This document shows positions 1 through 6,822 of a stretch of DNA of 19,055 nucleotides, in pieces. Each line of letters opens with the position of its first letter. The stretch's first letter is position 1. A program made the translations under genes and the position numbers. This DNA comes from Bacteroidia bacterium (GTDB lineage: Bacteria > Bacteroidota > Bacteroidia > Bacteroidales > Rikenellaceae), in assembly GCA_025999315.1 (NCBI GenBank), contig BNXD01000030.1, forward strand, positions 1 through 19,055, written 5' to 3'. The notes under the pieces are model-generated. The model ran no database searches. It was not told the origin of the DNA and saw only the letters and a program-made list of their open reading frames with translations.

Positions 1-22
1 CCGCTGCCGGGCGAGGGAGTCG

Positions 23-75
23 GCAGTTTTGACAGGCAAAACTGCAAGATGGAGGCGGGCGTCCATTTGCCCGCC
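23..75. repeat. Two short perfect hairpins at the left edge
   Basis: Two independent inverted repeats are visible. GCAGTTTTG (23-31) pairs with CAAAACTGC (37-45) around a 5-nt loop. GGCGGGC (54-60) pairs with GCCCGCC (69-75) around an 8-nt loop. Neither is followed by a convincing T-run on either strand, so I do not call them terminators. They lie just left of the structured repeat at 95-330 and have no counterpart beside the other copy, so they are probably a separate intergenic structure or the tail of whatever precedes the window. Confidence 0.5.
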
Positions 76-94
76 AATGGCGCGCGCTTTCCTG

Positions 95-330
95 ATCGCC
101 GCGTAGCGGCGAAACATCCCCGGCATTGAGCCGAGGCGTTAAGCGAGCGGAGGAAATTGAGCGTTCGTCGACGCCACTTGTTTGACGACGTTAGGCCCCT
201 AATGGGGACTAAAAGGAGGAGATTTGGCGTCGTAGCTCAATTTTCTCCAGGCGAGTAGCCGAGGCGAACAGCCGGGTGTTTTTGGTTACTTTTTATAAAA
301 AAGTAACCGCCCCGCGCGTAGCGGAACTCA
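95..330 (+). repeat. Structured intergenic repeat, copy A
   Basis: About 236 bp homologous to the inverse-oriented copy at 15221-15461. Shared blocks include CCCCGGCATTGAG (118-130), a core with TGTTTGACGACGTTAGGCCCC (179-199), TTTGGCGTCG (223-232) and GCCGGGTGTTTTTGGTTAC (271-289). Visible folding: a 6-bp hairpin at 97-111 (loop GTA). A long stem pairs 149-162 with 235-248 (14 bp, one G-T). Inside it CGACGCCA (169-176) pairs with TGGCGTCG (225-232), enclosing a hairpin at 191-212 with one mismatch. A terminal hairpin spans 284-308, with an 11-bp stem and ATA loop. No credible protein is encoded on either strand. The nature of the element (REP/MITE-like DNA, RNA, or both) is unknown. Confidence 0.8.
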
Positions 331-716
331 GTAGACTTTTGACAATGGCCAGCCTTATGGTCTGTGGCAAAACGTTGCATCGCGGCTCGTACAACTCTGC
401 ACAGCCGCAGCCACACTCCTGTGTTTCTGGTGTGTTTTGGGCGGAGAGCTGCAGCCCTTTGTCAGTGCACCCTCGCCTGACGGCATCGGGATTAACGCTC
501 ACAAGGCAGCCCCCGCTGTCTGCGGGCCGCACAACCGACTTCGCTGGCTCCCAGCCCGCTCTCCGTGCACGAGAGAGAGGAGGGATTAAGACAAACCTTG
601 CTCTGCGCTCGCTTCGGGTAACAGAAGTCGGCGGGCGAAGAGATGCCCGTCTTTCTCCTTCTTGCAAGTCAGAATAGCCTCTCCGACAGGAAAATCGAAG
701 CGACCGCCAAAAAATC
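331..716. other. Non-coding stretch, nothing recognised
   Basis: This stretch separates copy A of the structured repeat from the terminator at 717-753. Both strands carry open frames here, but the translations are Arg/Pro/Ser/Cys-rich, lack family motifs and run through the repeat or the terminator hairpin, so I do not call a gene. I looked for tmRNA, RNase P and common riboswitch cores and found no adequate match. Confidence 0.5.
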
Positions 717-753
717 AACCCGCCCCGAACTGTCCGACAGTTCGGGGCGGGTT
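717..753 (-). terminator. Strong rho-independent terminator after the CoA-transferase gene
   Basis: AACCCGCCCCGAACTG (717-732) pairs perfectly with the reverse complement at 738-753, giving at least 16 bp with a very small loop. On the minus strand the hairpin is followed by TTGATTTTTT. It lies about 40 bp past the stop codon at 795-797 and fits a terminator for the CoA-transferase transcript. Confidence 0.85.
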
Positions 754-794
754 TCATCTGTCGCAGGCCGACCCTGCGGCCGACCGCTCGACGC

Positions 795-2111
795 TCAGCA
801 TCCGCACTTGGTGCAGATATAGGTGTGGTGGGCGCCCCAGCGCTCGAAAGCCGCCTTGTCCAGCGCCTCGCGGTGGTCGGGATGGGCCACGCTGATGATG
901 GCGCGGGCGCGCTCCTGCATCGACTTGCCGTAGAGATTCACCGCCCCATACTCGGTCACGAACCAATGTACGTGGGCGCGCGTGGTAACGACCCCCGCTC
1001 CGTCGTTCAGCGTGGGGGCTATCTTGCTCAGCCCCTTGTTGGTCACCGACGGCATGGCGAGGATCGCCTTGCCGCCCTCCGAGCGCGACGCTCCATAGAT
1101 GAAGTCGACCTGACCGCCTACGCCCGAGTAGAAGGTCTTACCCAGCGAATCGGCGCATATCTGCCCCGTCAGATCGACCTGCAGGGCCGAGTTGATCGCC
1201 GTAACCTTCGGATTTCGGGCAATGATGAACGGGTCGTTGGTGTAGCCGACATCCATCATCGCCACCCCGGGGTTGTTGTCGATAAAATCGTAGACCTTCT
1301 GCGACCCCATGAGGAATGTCGAGACCATTTTGCCCTTGTCGATCACCTTGTTGGCCCCGTTGATCACCCCGCTCTCGACCAGCGGCAGCACCCCGTCGGC
1401 GAACATCTCGGTGTGGATGCCCAGATCTTTGTGCCCTCCCAGTTGAGCCAGCACGGCGTTGGGGATCGCCCCGATGCCCATCTGCAGGCACGCTCCGTCC
1501 TCGATGAGCTCGGCGCAATTCTTGCCGATGGCCGTCTCGATCTGATCGGGCACCGAGAAGTGCGCCTCCTCGAGCGGAGTGTCGTCCTCGACGAACATGT
1601 CGATCTGCGAAGCGTGTATAAACGCATCGCCGAACGCACGCGGCACATACTTGTTGATCACCGCGATCACCGTATGGGCGCACTCCACGGCCGCCAGCGT
1701 AGCGTCGACCGACGTACCCAGCGACACATAACCGTGTTTGTCGGGCGGGCAGACCTGGATCATCGCCACATCGCACGGCAGATAGCCGCCACGGTAGAGC
1801 TTCTGCGTTTCGCTCAGAAACACGGGGATATAGTCGGCATAGCCGCTCTGGGTCACCTTGCGGACGTTGCCGCCCACAAAGAAACTGTCGAGCTGAAACA
1901 CTCCCTCTAACTCCGCCGCTGCATAGGGCGCCGGCCCTTCGGTGTGCAGGTGGTGAACGTGGACATTCTTCAGCTCGCCGTTCAGGCCGCGATCGCACAT
2001 GGCCTTGATCAACACTTGTGGTGCGCTGGCAACCGAGCTCAGATGGACATGATCGCCCGACTTGATGACTTTGACCGCCTCCCGGGGCGTGGTAAATTTG
2101 ATCTTGTTCAT
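795..2111 (-). CDS. Acetyl-CoA hydrolase/4-hydroxybutyrate CoA-transferase family protein
   Basis: A 438-residue class I CoA-transferase, full length for the family. These enzymes move CoA between acyl-CoA and an acid, for example acetate with succinyl-CoA, butyryl-CoA or 4-hydroxybutyryl-CoA, through a glutamyl-CoA thioester. Visible signatures: GIGAIPNAVLAQL (212-224), IHTEMFADG (232-240), where Glu235 is the likely catalytic glutamate, and GVGGQVDF (330-337) in the C-terminal half. The substrate cannot be read from sequence. In a succinate/acetate-forming gut Bacteroidales, an acetate:acyl-CoA role is reasonable inference. The ATG at 2109-2111 follows an A/T-rich leader without a Shine-Dalgarno motif, as is usual in Bacteroidota. 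A possible weak promoter lies upstream: TTTG at 2150-2153 with a poor -7 box near 2121-2128. Oddity: the protein ends in CTKCGC, a CxxCxC tail. pckG is next upstream, but a terminator separates them. Confidence 0.93.
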   Translation of the reverse strand: MNKIKFTTPREAVKVIKSGDHVHLSSVASAPQVLIKAMCDRGLNGELKNVHVHHLHTEGPAPYAAAELEGVFQLDSFFVGGNVRKVTQSGYADYIPVFLSETQKLYRGGYLPCDVAMIQVCPPDKHGYVSLGTSVDATLAAVECAHTVIAVINKYVPRAFGDAFIHASQIDMFVEDDTPLEEAHFSVPDQIETAIGKNCAELIEDGACLQMGIGAIPNAVLAQLGGHKDLGIHTEMFADGVLPLVESGVINGANKVIDKGKMVSTFLMGSQKVYDFIDNNPGVAMMDVGYTNDPFIIARNPKVTAINSALQVDLTGQICADSLGKTFYSGVGGQVDFIYGASRSEGGKAILAMPSVTNKGLSKIAPTLNDGAGVVTTRAHVHWFVTEYGAVNLYGKSMQERARAIISVAHPDHREALDKAAFERWGAHHTYICTKCGC

Positions 2112-2154
2112 ATCAGGATTTAAAGTTTGCTTTCTGTTCAGTATGGCTCCAAAG

Positions 2155-2180
2155 AAAAAGCCCCCTTTCGAGGGCCTTTT
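2155..2180 (-). terminator. Rho-independent terminator of pckG
   Basis: On the minus strand GCCCTC (2175-2170) pairs with GGGGGC (2165-2160) around a GAAA loop. The stem is extended by an AAAA/TTTT flank and followed by TTTTTCTTT. It starts about 15 bp past the pckG stop and would isolate pckG from the CoA-transferase gene. Confidence 0.85.
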
Positions 2181-2195
2181 CCGGGAATCGTGTTG

Positions 2196-3983
2196 CTATC
2201 CGAGGCGGTTTTTGAGCGCCTTGAGCTCATCTTTGAGCTCGCCGGGTAGGTGGTCGCCGAACTGGGCATAATACTCCTCGACGCCCTTGATCTCCTCGCG
2301 CCACTCGTCGGGGTTGACTGCCAGCACCTCCTTCATATCGTCGGGGGTGATCTCCAGGCCCGTGGTGTCGATGCCATCGGGGGCGGGCAGGATGCCTATG
2401 GGCGAGTTGACGCTCTTGCCCTGATCGTTGCAACGCTCGAAGATGTAGGCCAGCACGCGGCTGTTCTCGCCGTAACCCGGCCACAGCCATTTGCCGTCCT
2501 TCTTTCGGAACCAGTTGACAAAGAATATCTTGGGCAGCTTGTCGGCCGAGGTTTTTTGGCCGATCGAGATCCAGTGTTTGAAATAGTCGCCCATGTTGTA
2601 GCCGCAGAAGGGCAGCATGGCGAAGGGGTCGCGACGCACGCCGGCCTTCAGACCGATGGCGGCGGCGGTCACCTCCGAGCCGACGATCGACCCCATGAAT
2701 ACGCCGTGGTTCCACGAGAATGACTCATGCACCAGGGGCACGGTCGAGGGACGACGCCCGCCGAAGAGGATGGCCGAGATGGGCACGCCGACGGGGTTCT
2801 CCCAATCCTTGTCGATGCAGGGGCACTGCGACGCAGGGGCGGTGAAGCGGGCGTTGGGATGAGCGCAGGGCTCACCCGAAGCGGGATCGTAGACGTTACC
2901 CTTCCAGTCGATGGTGCCCTCGGGGCAGGGATAACCGATGCCCTCCCACCAGATGTCGCCGTCGGGGGTCAGCCCCACGTTGGTGAATATCGAGTTGGCC
3001 CGTGCCGAGAGCATGGCGTTGCGGTTGGTCTCGAGCGAGGTCATCGGAGCGACGCCGAAGAAACCCGCCTCGGGGTTGATGGCGTACAGACGGCCGTCGG
3101 TGTGATACTTCATCCAGGCGATGTCGTCGCCCACCGTCTCGACCTTCCAGCCGGGGATGGTGGGGATCAGCATGGCCAGGTTGGTCTTGCCGCAGGCCGA
3201 GGGGAACGCCGCCGCAACGTACTTCTTCTCGCCCTTGGGGCTGGTCAGCCCGAGGATGAGCATGTGCTCGGCCATCCATCCCTGGTCGCGCGCCATCACC
3301 GAGGCGATGCGCAGGGCGAAACACTTCTTGCCCAGCAGGGCGTTGCCGCCATAGCCCGAGCCGTACGACCAAATCTCGTAGGTGTCGGGAAAATGGGTGA
3401 TATACTTCTGTTCGATGGGAGCGCAGGGCCACTTGACATCCTTCTGGCCCGGAGCGAGCGGATAACCCACCGAGTGGATGCAGGGGATGAACTCGCCATC
3501 GTCGCCCAGCAGATCGAGCACCGCCTTGCCCATGCGGGTCATGATGCGCATGTTGCACACCACGTAGGCCGAGTCGGAGATCTCGACGCCGATGTGGGCG
3601 ATCTTCGACCCCAGCGGACCCATCGAGAAGGGGATGACATACATCGTGCGCCCCTTCATGCAGCCCTTGAAGAGCCCGAGCATCGTCTGGCGCATCTGGT
3701 CAGGATCGGCCCAGTTGTTGGTGGGACCAGCCTCCTCTTTGGTCTTGCTGCAGATGAACGTGCGGTTCTCGACGCGAGCCACATCCGACGGGTCGCTCTG
3801 AAAGTAGTAGCTGCCCGGACGTTTCTTCTCGTCGAGTTTGACGGCCACCCCGCCCTCGACCATCTCCTGCATCAGACGGTCGTACTCGCTCTGCGATCCG
3901 TCGCACCATACCACATTGTCGGGCTGACAGATACCCGCCCAATGGTCGACCCACTCGATCAACTTTTTGTTTTTGGTCATCAT
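2196..3983 (-). CDS. pckG: Phosphoenolpyruvate carboxykinase (GTP)
   Basis: A 595-residue cytosolic GTP-type PEPCK interconverting oxaloacetate + GTP with PEP + CO2 + GDP. Length and motifs match the family. [20 protein letters not shown] (206-225) is in the substrate-binding region. [12 protein letters not shown] (261-272) is the kinase-1a P-loop carrying the reactive cysteine Cys264. GDDIAWM (285-291) is the metal-binding kinase-2 region. EAGFFGVAP (305-313), [12 protein letters not shown] (407-418) and [13 protein letters not shown] (459-471) are also visible. In succinate-producing Bacteroidales, PEPCK often runs toward CO2 fixation (PEP to oxaloacetate); that direction is inference here. 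Two adjacent ATG codons mark the start (3981-3983 and 3978-3980), either usable. It appears monocistronic: a promoter lies at 4057-4088, a terminator at 2155-2180, and another terminator at 4114-4142 insulates it from the operon upstream. Confidence 0.98.
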   Translation of the reverse strand: MMTKNKKLIEWVDHWAGICQPDNVVWCDGSQSEYDRLMQEMVEGGVAVKLDEKKRPGSYYFQSDPSDVARVENRTFICSKTKEEAGPTNNWADPDQMRQTMLGLFKGCMKGRTMYVIPFSMGPLGSKIAHIGVEISDSAYVVCNMRIMTRMGKAVLDLLGDDGEFIPCIHSVGYPLAPGQKDVKWPCAPIEQKYITHFPDTYEIWSYGSGYGGNALLGKKCFALRIASVMARDQGWMAEHMLILGLTSPKGEKKYVAAAFPSACGKTNLAMLIPTIPGWKVETVGDDIAWMKYHTDGRLYAINPEAGFFGVAPMTSLETNRNAMLSARANSIFTNVGLTPDGDIWWEGIGYPCPEGTIDWKGNVYDPASGEPCAHPNARFTAPASQCPCIDKDWENPVGVPISAILFGGRRPSTVPLVHESFSWNHGVFMGSIVGSEVTAAAIGLKAGVRRDPFAMLPFCGYNMGDYFKHWISIGQKTSADKLPKIFFVNWFRKKDGKWLWPGYGENSRVLAYIFERCNDQGKSVNSPIGILPAPDGIDTTGLEITPDDMKEVLAVNPDEWREEIKGVEEYYAQFGDHLPGELKDELKALKNRLG

Positions 3984-4056
3984 AACGTTGTGATTTAATT
4001 TATTTTAGTTCTCAATTCTTCTCGATCGGCCCTTTGCTGTGAATTGTTTCACGCTG

Positions 4057-4088
4057 CAAAGTTATACATTAGTAACGAATATTCCTAA
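4057..4088 (-). promoter_or_regulatory. pckG promoter with palindrome over the -33 box
   Basis: On the minus strand a perfect Bacteroidota -7 box TAACTTTG lies at 4064-4057. It is preceded, after 20 bp, by TTAG (4088-4085), one base from the TTTG -33 consensus. The 13-bp inverted repeat ATTCCTAAGGAAT (4081-4093) is centred on that -33 box, so a bound dimeric regulator could block or assist initiation. The leader to the pckG ATG would be about 70 nt. Confidence 0.7.
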
Positions 4089-4113
4089 GGAATGTTATAA
4101 AAATAACACAATG

Positions 4114-4142
4114 AAAGCGGGGCCCGGAGAGAGCCTCGCTTT
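4114..4142 (-). terminator. Terminator of the YrdC-DUF4199-GT2-DUF4293 operon
   Basis: AAAGCGGGGC (4114-4123) pairs with GCCTCGCTTT (4133-4142), 10 bp with one wobble and a 9-nt loop. It lies just downstream of the DUF4293 stop on the minus strand. The T-tract on that strand is short (TTTCATT), so the call rests partly on position. Confidence 0.65.
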
Positions 4143-4199
4143 TGTATTTGGATGGGAACGGTTTGGAGTTTTGCGACCCGCGCGTCCGGCAGATCGACC

Positions 4200-4664
4200 C
4201 TACCTGATCCTGTCGACCGATCGCACCAGGGCCTCGTCGCGGGCGATGCTTTTCATGGCCAGCCACACCACGACGAACGCCACGATGGGCAGCGCCGAGG
4301 CCACCGAGAAGTGATAACCGCAGGGGCTGAAACCGCTCATGCTCCTGAGCGAACGCCACAGCCACAGACACACCATCAGCTGCTCGCCGAAAAGCAGGAT
4401 CATCTCCGCCACGCACAGCCGCATCTGCAGACGGCGGTCGCGGTAGAGAAAGATCACGACCAGAGGCAGCAGCGTGGCCACGACAGAGAGCATGGCCATG
4501 GGCAGGGTCTGCGCCACACGGACGCCTTCGCTGCTGTATAACCCTGTGGGAGTGAGATGAAACCGCTCGATCCCGCCCAGAAAATCGCCCAGCGGGAAGA
4601 CGAACATCAGCCCCATCATCACCGCGGCCAGAGCGAGATATACGGATTGGATTCGCTGTATCAT
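4200..4664 (-). CDS. DUF4293 family membrane protein
   Basis: A 154-residue integral membrane protein. Hydrophobic segments lie near 7-25, 55-74, 84-104 and 121-138, giving four predicted helices and a basic C-terminus. The closing DEALVRSVDRIR (143-154) and the MIQRIQSVYL start are characteristic of the Bacteroidota-restricted DUF4293 family, which has no established function. The start codon overlaps the stop of the upstream glycosyltransferase gene (ATGA, 4661-4664), so translation is probably coupled. It is the last gene of the operon starting at 6770 and is followed by a terminator. Envelope location is clear from sequence. A link to the glycolipid-type neighbour is only inferred from position. 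Confidence 0.88.
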   Translation of the reverse strand: MIQRIQSVYLALAAVMMGLMFVFPLGDFLGGIERFHLTPTGLYSSEGVRVAQTLPMAMLSVVATLLPLVVIFLYRDRRLQMRLCVAEMILLFGEQLMVCLWLWRSLRSMSGFSPCGYHFSVASALPIVAFVVVWLAMKSIARDEALVRSVDRIR

Positions 4665-5608
4665 AGCTGTTTGTCTATCAGGTAACTGTTCCGGTCTCCC
4701 GAGTTGCGATTGATCAGCTCGCCCAGAAAACCGGCCAGGAACAACTGCACCCCGAGGATCACCGTAACGATGGCCAGATAGAACAGCGGCTGATCGGTCG
4801 CCCCGCGCACGGCGATGCCATGAGCCTGTTTGACGACTTTGTCGACGATGATCCACACCGTGGTCGCCCCGCCGATGATGAACATCACCGTGCCCAGCCC
4901 GCCGAAGATATACATCGGGCTGCGAGAGAAACGCGACATGAACATTACCGTGATCAGGTCCAGATAGCCCTTGATCATGCGTTCCCAGCCGAACTTGGAG
5001 GTGCCGTACTTGCGGGCCCGGTGCTGCACCGTCTTCTCGCCGATGCGACCGTAACCCGCCCTCTTGGCCAGTATAGGGATGAAACGGTGCATCTCGCCGT
5101 AGACCTCGATGCTTTTGACCACCTGGTTGCGGTAGGCCTTCAGTCCACAGTTGAAATCTCTCAGGCGGATGCCCGAAACGCACCTGGCCGTGAAGTTGAA
5201 AAACTTGCTCGGCAGGCGTTTGCCCATCGGATCATGACGCTCCTTCTTCCACCCCGACACCATGTCGAAACCCTCGAGAGTGATCATGCGGTAGAGCGAG
5301 GGTATCTCGTCGGGCGAATCCTGCAGATCGGCGTCCATCGTAACCACCACATCGCCCCGGGCCTGCTCAAAACCGCAGTAGAGGGCTGCGCTTTTGCCGT
5401 AGTTGCGGCGAAAGCGTATGCCGTGCACCGCGCTGTCCGTGGCCGCCAGCCGTTCGATCTCTTCCCACGAGCCGTCCCGGCTGCCGTCGTCGACAAATAT
5501 CACCTCATAGCTCAGGCCCTCCTCGCGCATCACCCTGACAATCCATGCGTGAAGCTCCCCGAGCGACTCCCGTTCATTGAGCAGCGGTATGACAACAGAT
5601 ATATCCAT
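4661..5608 (-). CDS. Family 2 glycosyltransferase, polyprenyl-phosphate sugar synthase type (DPM1/GtrB-like)
   Basis: 315 residues with an N-terminal GT-A domain opening MDISVVIPLLNERESL. The nucleotide-binding motif is VDDGSRDGS (39-47) and the metal-binding motif is MDADLQDSP (91-99). The DFNCGLKAYR block (151-160) is typical of the dolichol/undecaprenyl-phosphate mannosyl/glucosyltransferase subgroup. Two C-terminal membrane helices (about 232-256 and 276-299) anchor it. Such enzymes load a sugar from UDP- or GDP-sugar onto undecaprenyl phosphate at the inner membrane for envelope glycan or lipid modification. The actual sugar is unknown. The ATG at 5608 overlaps the DUF4199 stop by one base (TAATG). 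An in-frame upstream extension to 5857 runs antisense-like through DUF4199 and is rejected. DUF4199 directly before a GT2 is a recurrent Bacteroidota arrangement. Confidence 0.93.
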   Translation of the reverse strand: MDISVVIPLLNERESLGELHAWIVRVMREEGLSYEVIFVDDGSRDGSWEEIERLAATDSAVHGIRFRRNYGKSAALYCGFEQARGDVVVTMDADLQDSPDEIPSLYRMITLEGFDMVSGWKKERHDPMGKRLPSKFFNFTARCVSGIRLRDFNCGLKAYRNQVVKSIEVYGEMHRFIPILAKRAGYGRIGEKTVQHRARKYGTSKFGWERMIKGYLDLITVMFMSRFSRSPMYIFGGLGTVMFIIGGATTVWIIVDKVVKQAHGIAVRGATDQPLFYLAIVTVILGVQLFLAGFLGELINRNSGDRNSYLIDKQL

Positions 5609-6162
5609 TACTGTTTTCTCGCTTCGGTTCTGAGCAGCAGGGCGGCCAGCACACCCACCAGCAGGCCGTTGACCTCCATGTAGATCATGTAGGTGAATAT
5701 GATGTACAGTGGATTGGTGCTCAGCTTTTTGGCCATGGCTATGGCGGCGTCGGTCTGTTCGGTGGGGAAGCTTTCGAGCAGCACGCGGCTCTTCTCCACG
5801 GCCTGGGCGACGGTCAGGGCATACTGCTCGGGGATGATCCAGGTGAAGATCACCCACTGGCCCACGCCGAACAGAAATCCGGCGAAGAGCATCATCGCCA
5901 GCGTATAACCCAAACTGTTGCCGAACGAAAAGCCCCGATCTGCATATCTGATCGCCCGCTGCCGGCCATAAACCCAGATGGTTATGGCGGCGGCCGCCAG
6001 ATTGAACATCCCCGCCACCCCGTCCGACCGCTCGCCGAAGCCCATATATTGCACGGCGAAAGCGAACGCCGCGATCACCAACCCCAGCACACCGCCCGCC
6101 CTGGCCGCATCGCCCCAGAAACTCTTTGCGGGGCCCGGCCCTACGTATTCTTCTTCTGTCAT
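5608..6162 (-). CDS. DUF4199 family membrane protein
   Basis: A 184-residue integral membrane protein with hydrophobic segments near 22-40, 50-66, 85-110 and 150-177. The loop at 111-150 is rich in charged and polar residues, including the EKSRVLLESFPTEQ stretch. The topology, the length and the position directly upstream of a polyprenyl-phosphate glycosyltransferase match Bacteroidota DUF4199 proteins, whose function is unknown. The start ATG (6160-6162) follows the upstream YrdC-fold gene stop by only 8 bp. The stop overlaps the next ATG by one base. This is therefore a tightly coupled operon member that may support or regulate the GT2 enzyme (inference). Confidence 0.88.
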   Translation of the reverse strand: MTEEEYVGPGPAKSFWGDAARAGGVLGLVIAAFAFAVQYMGFGERSDGVAGMFNLAAAAITIWVYGRQRAIRYADRGFSFGNSLGYTLAMMLFAGFLFGVGQWVIFTWIIPEQYALTVAQAVEKSRVLLESFPTEQTDAAIAMAKKLSTNPLYIIFTYMIYMEVNGLLVGVLAALLLRTEARKQ

Positions 6163-6170
6163 ATTGTACG

Positions 6171-6770
6171 TTAAAGTATAACCTCCACCTTGCCTTCGCG
6201 CAGCACCACCACCTCGTCGCCCGACAGGTCGACCAGCGCCGTGGGTATCTGCTGACCGTATCCGCCGTCGATCACCGCGTCGACCATTCGGCCATAGCGC
6301 TCCTCGATCAACTCGGGATCGGTGGTGTATTCCTCCTCGGCGTTCTTGACCGAGGCGGTGATCATCGGACAACCCAACTGTTTGATGATCTGCTGCGATA
6401 CGGAGTGTCCGGGTATGCGGATACCCACCGTTTTGCGTTTCTCGAGCGCCTTGGCGGGCATTTTCGAGCTGGCGTTGAGGATGAATGTGAACGGCCCGGG
6501 AAAGTTGCGCCTCAGTATCTGAAACTCATCGTTGTCCATCCGTGCGTAGGCCGAGATCTGGCTCAGGTCGGCGCACGCCACCGTCAGCCGGTCCGCCTCC
6601 TTGCCGCGGATGGTCTTTATGCGTTCGATGGCCTTGCTGCTCGATAGCGAACAGCCGTAGGCGTAGACGCTGTCGGTGGGGTAGATGATCACCCCGTCGT
6701 TTCGCAATATCTCTACAACCTGTTCGATACGACGGGCATCGGGATTCTGCGGGTATATCTTGACGATCAT
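6171..6770 (-). CDS. YrdC/Sua5/YciO-fold protein (putative L-threonylcarbamoyladenylate synthase)
   Basis: 199 residues forming a single YrdC domain. IIYPTDSVYAYGC (28-40) corresponds to the family motif usually written YPTDTVYGLGC. IRGKEADRLT (54-63) is the basic nucleotide-binding stretch, and PGPFTFIL (91-98) and GIRIPGH (116-122) are also conserved. TsaC/Sua5 members make threonylcarbamoyl-AMP for the tRNA t6A37 modification. The usual SAN signature is here ITASVKN (137-143), and no Sua5 C-terminal domain is present, so the protein resembles the YciO subgroup. Its enzymatic role is therefore less certain than the fold. The start is the ATG at 6768-6770; an upstream extension in the same frame overlaps mltG and is not credible. 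It is the first gene of the operon, with a good promoter at 6790-6821. Confidence 0.88.
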   Translation of the reverse strand: MIVKIYPQNPDARRIEQVVEILRNDGVIIYPTDSVYAYGCSLSSSKAIERIKTIRGKEADRLTVACADLSQISAYARMDNDEFQILRRNFPGPFTFILNASSKMPAKALEKRKTVGIRIPGHSVSQQIIKQLGCPMITASVKNAEEEYTTDPELIEERYGRMVDAVIDGGYGQQIPTALVDLSGDEVVVLREGKVEVIL

Positions 6771-6789
6771 TTCGGTGTGTTTTATCTTA

Positions 6790-6821
6790 TAAAGATAGAA
6801 ACAATTACGCAATAATCCAAA
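6790..6821 (-). promoter_or_regulatory. Promoter of the YrdC-DUF4199-GT2-DUF4293 operon
   Basis: On the minus strand TTTG (6821-6818) is followed after 20 bp by TATCTTTA (6797-6790), one base from the Bacteroidota -7 consensus TAnnTTTG. TATCTT/AAGATA forms a small inverted repeat over the -7 box (6783-6797). The -33 box abuts the mltG stop codon, so the operon can start independently of mltG. Confidence 0.7.
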
Positions 6822-6822
6822 T

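Noticed and set aside
490..560. Sequence reminiscent of a cobalamin-riboswitch core (GGGATTAACG...GCAGCCCCCGCTG)
   Set aside because: Other obligatory segments (a GCCACTG box and the closing CCTGCC-type region in order) are missing or misplaced, and no B12-related or correctly oriented gene follows.
276..757. Overlapping open frames on both strands (plus 276-677, minus 293-757)
   Set aside because: The translations are Arg/Ser/Pro-rich, run through the repeat hairpin or the terminator stem, lack motifs and show no ribosome-site or codon-bias support.
2121..2153. Full promoter call for the CoA-transferase gene
   Set aside because: TTTG at 2150-2153 is good, but the -7 box matches only about four of six consensus positions, so it is mentioned under the gene and not listed as a feature.
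4661..5857. Longer glycosyltransferase start at 5857
   Set aside because: The added 83 residues are an out-of-frame shadow of DUF4199. The GT-A fold begins exactly at MDISVVIPLLNE, and the one-base overlap with the DUF4199 stop supports 5608.
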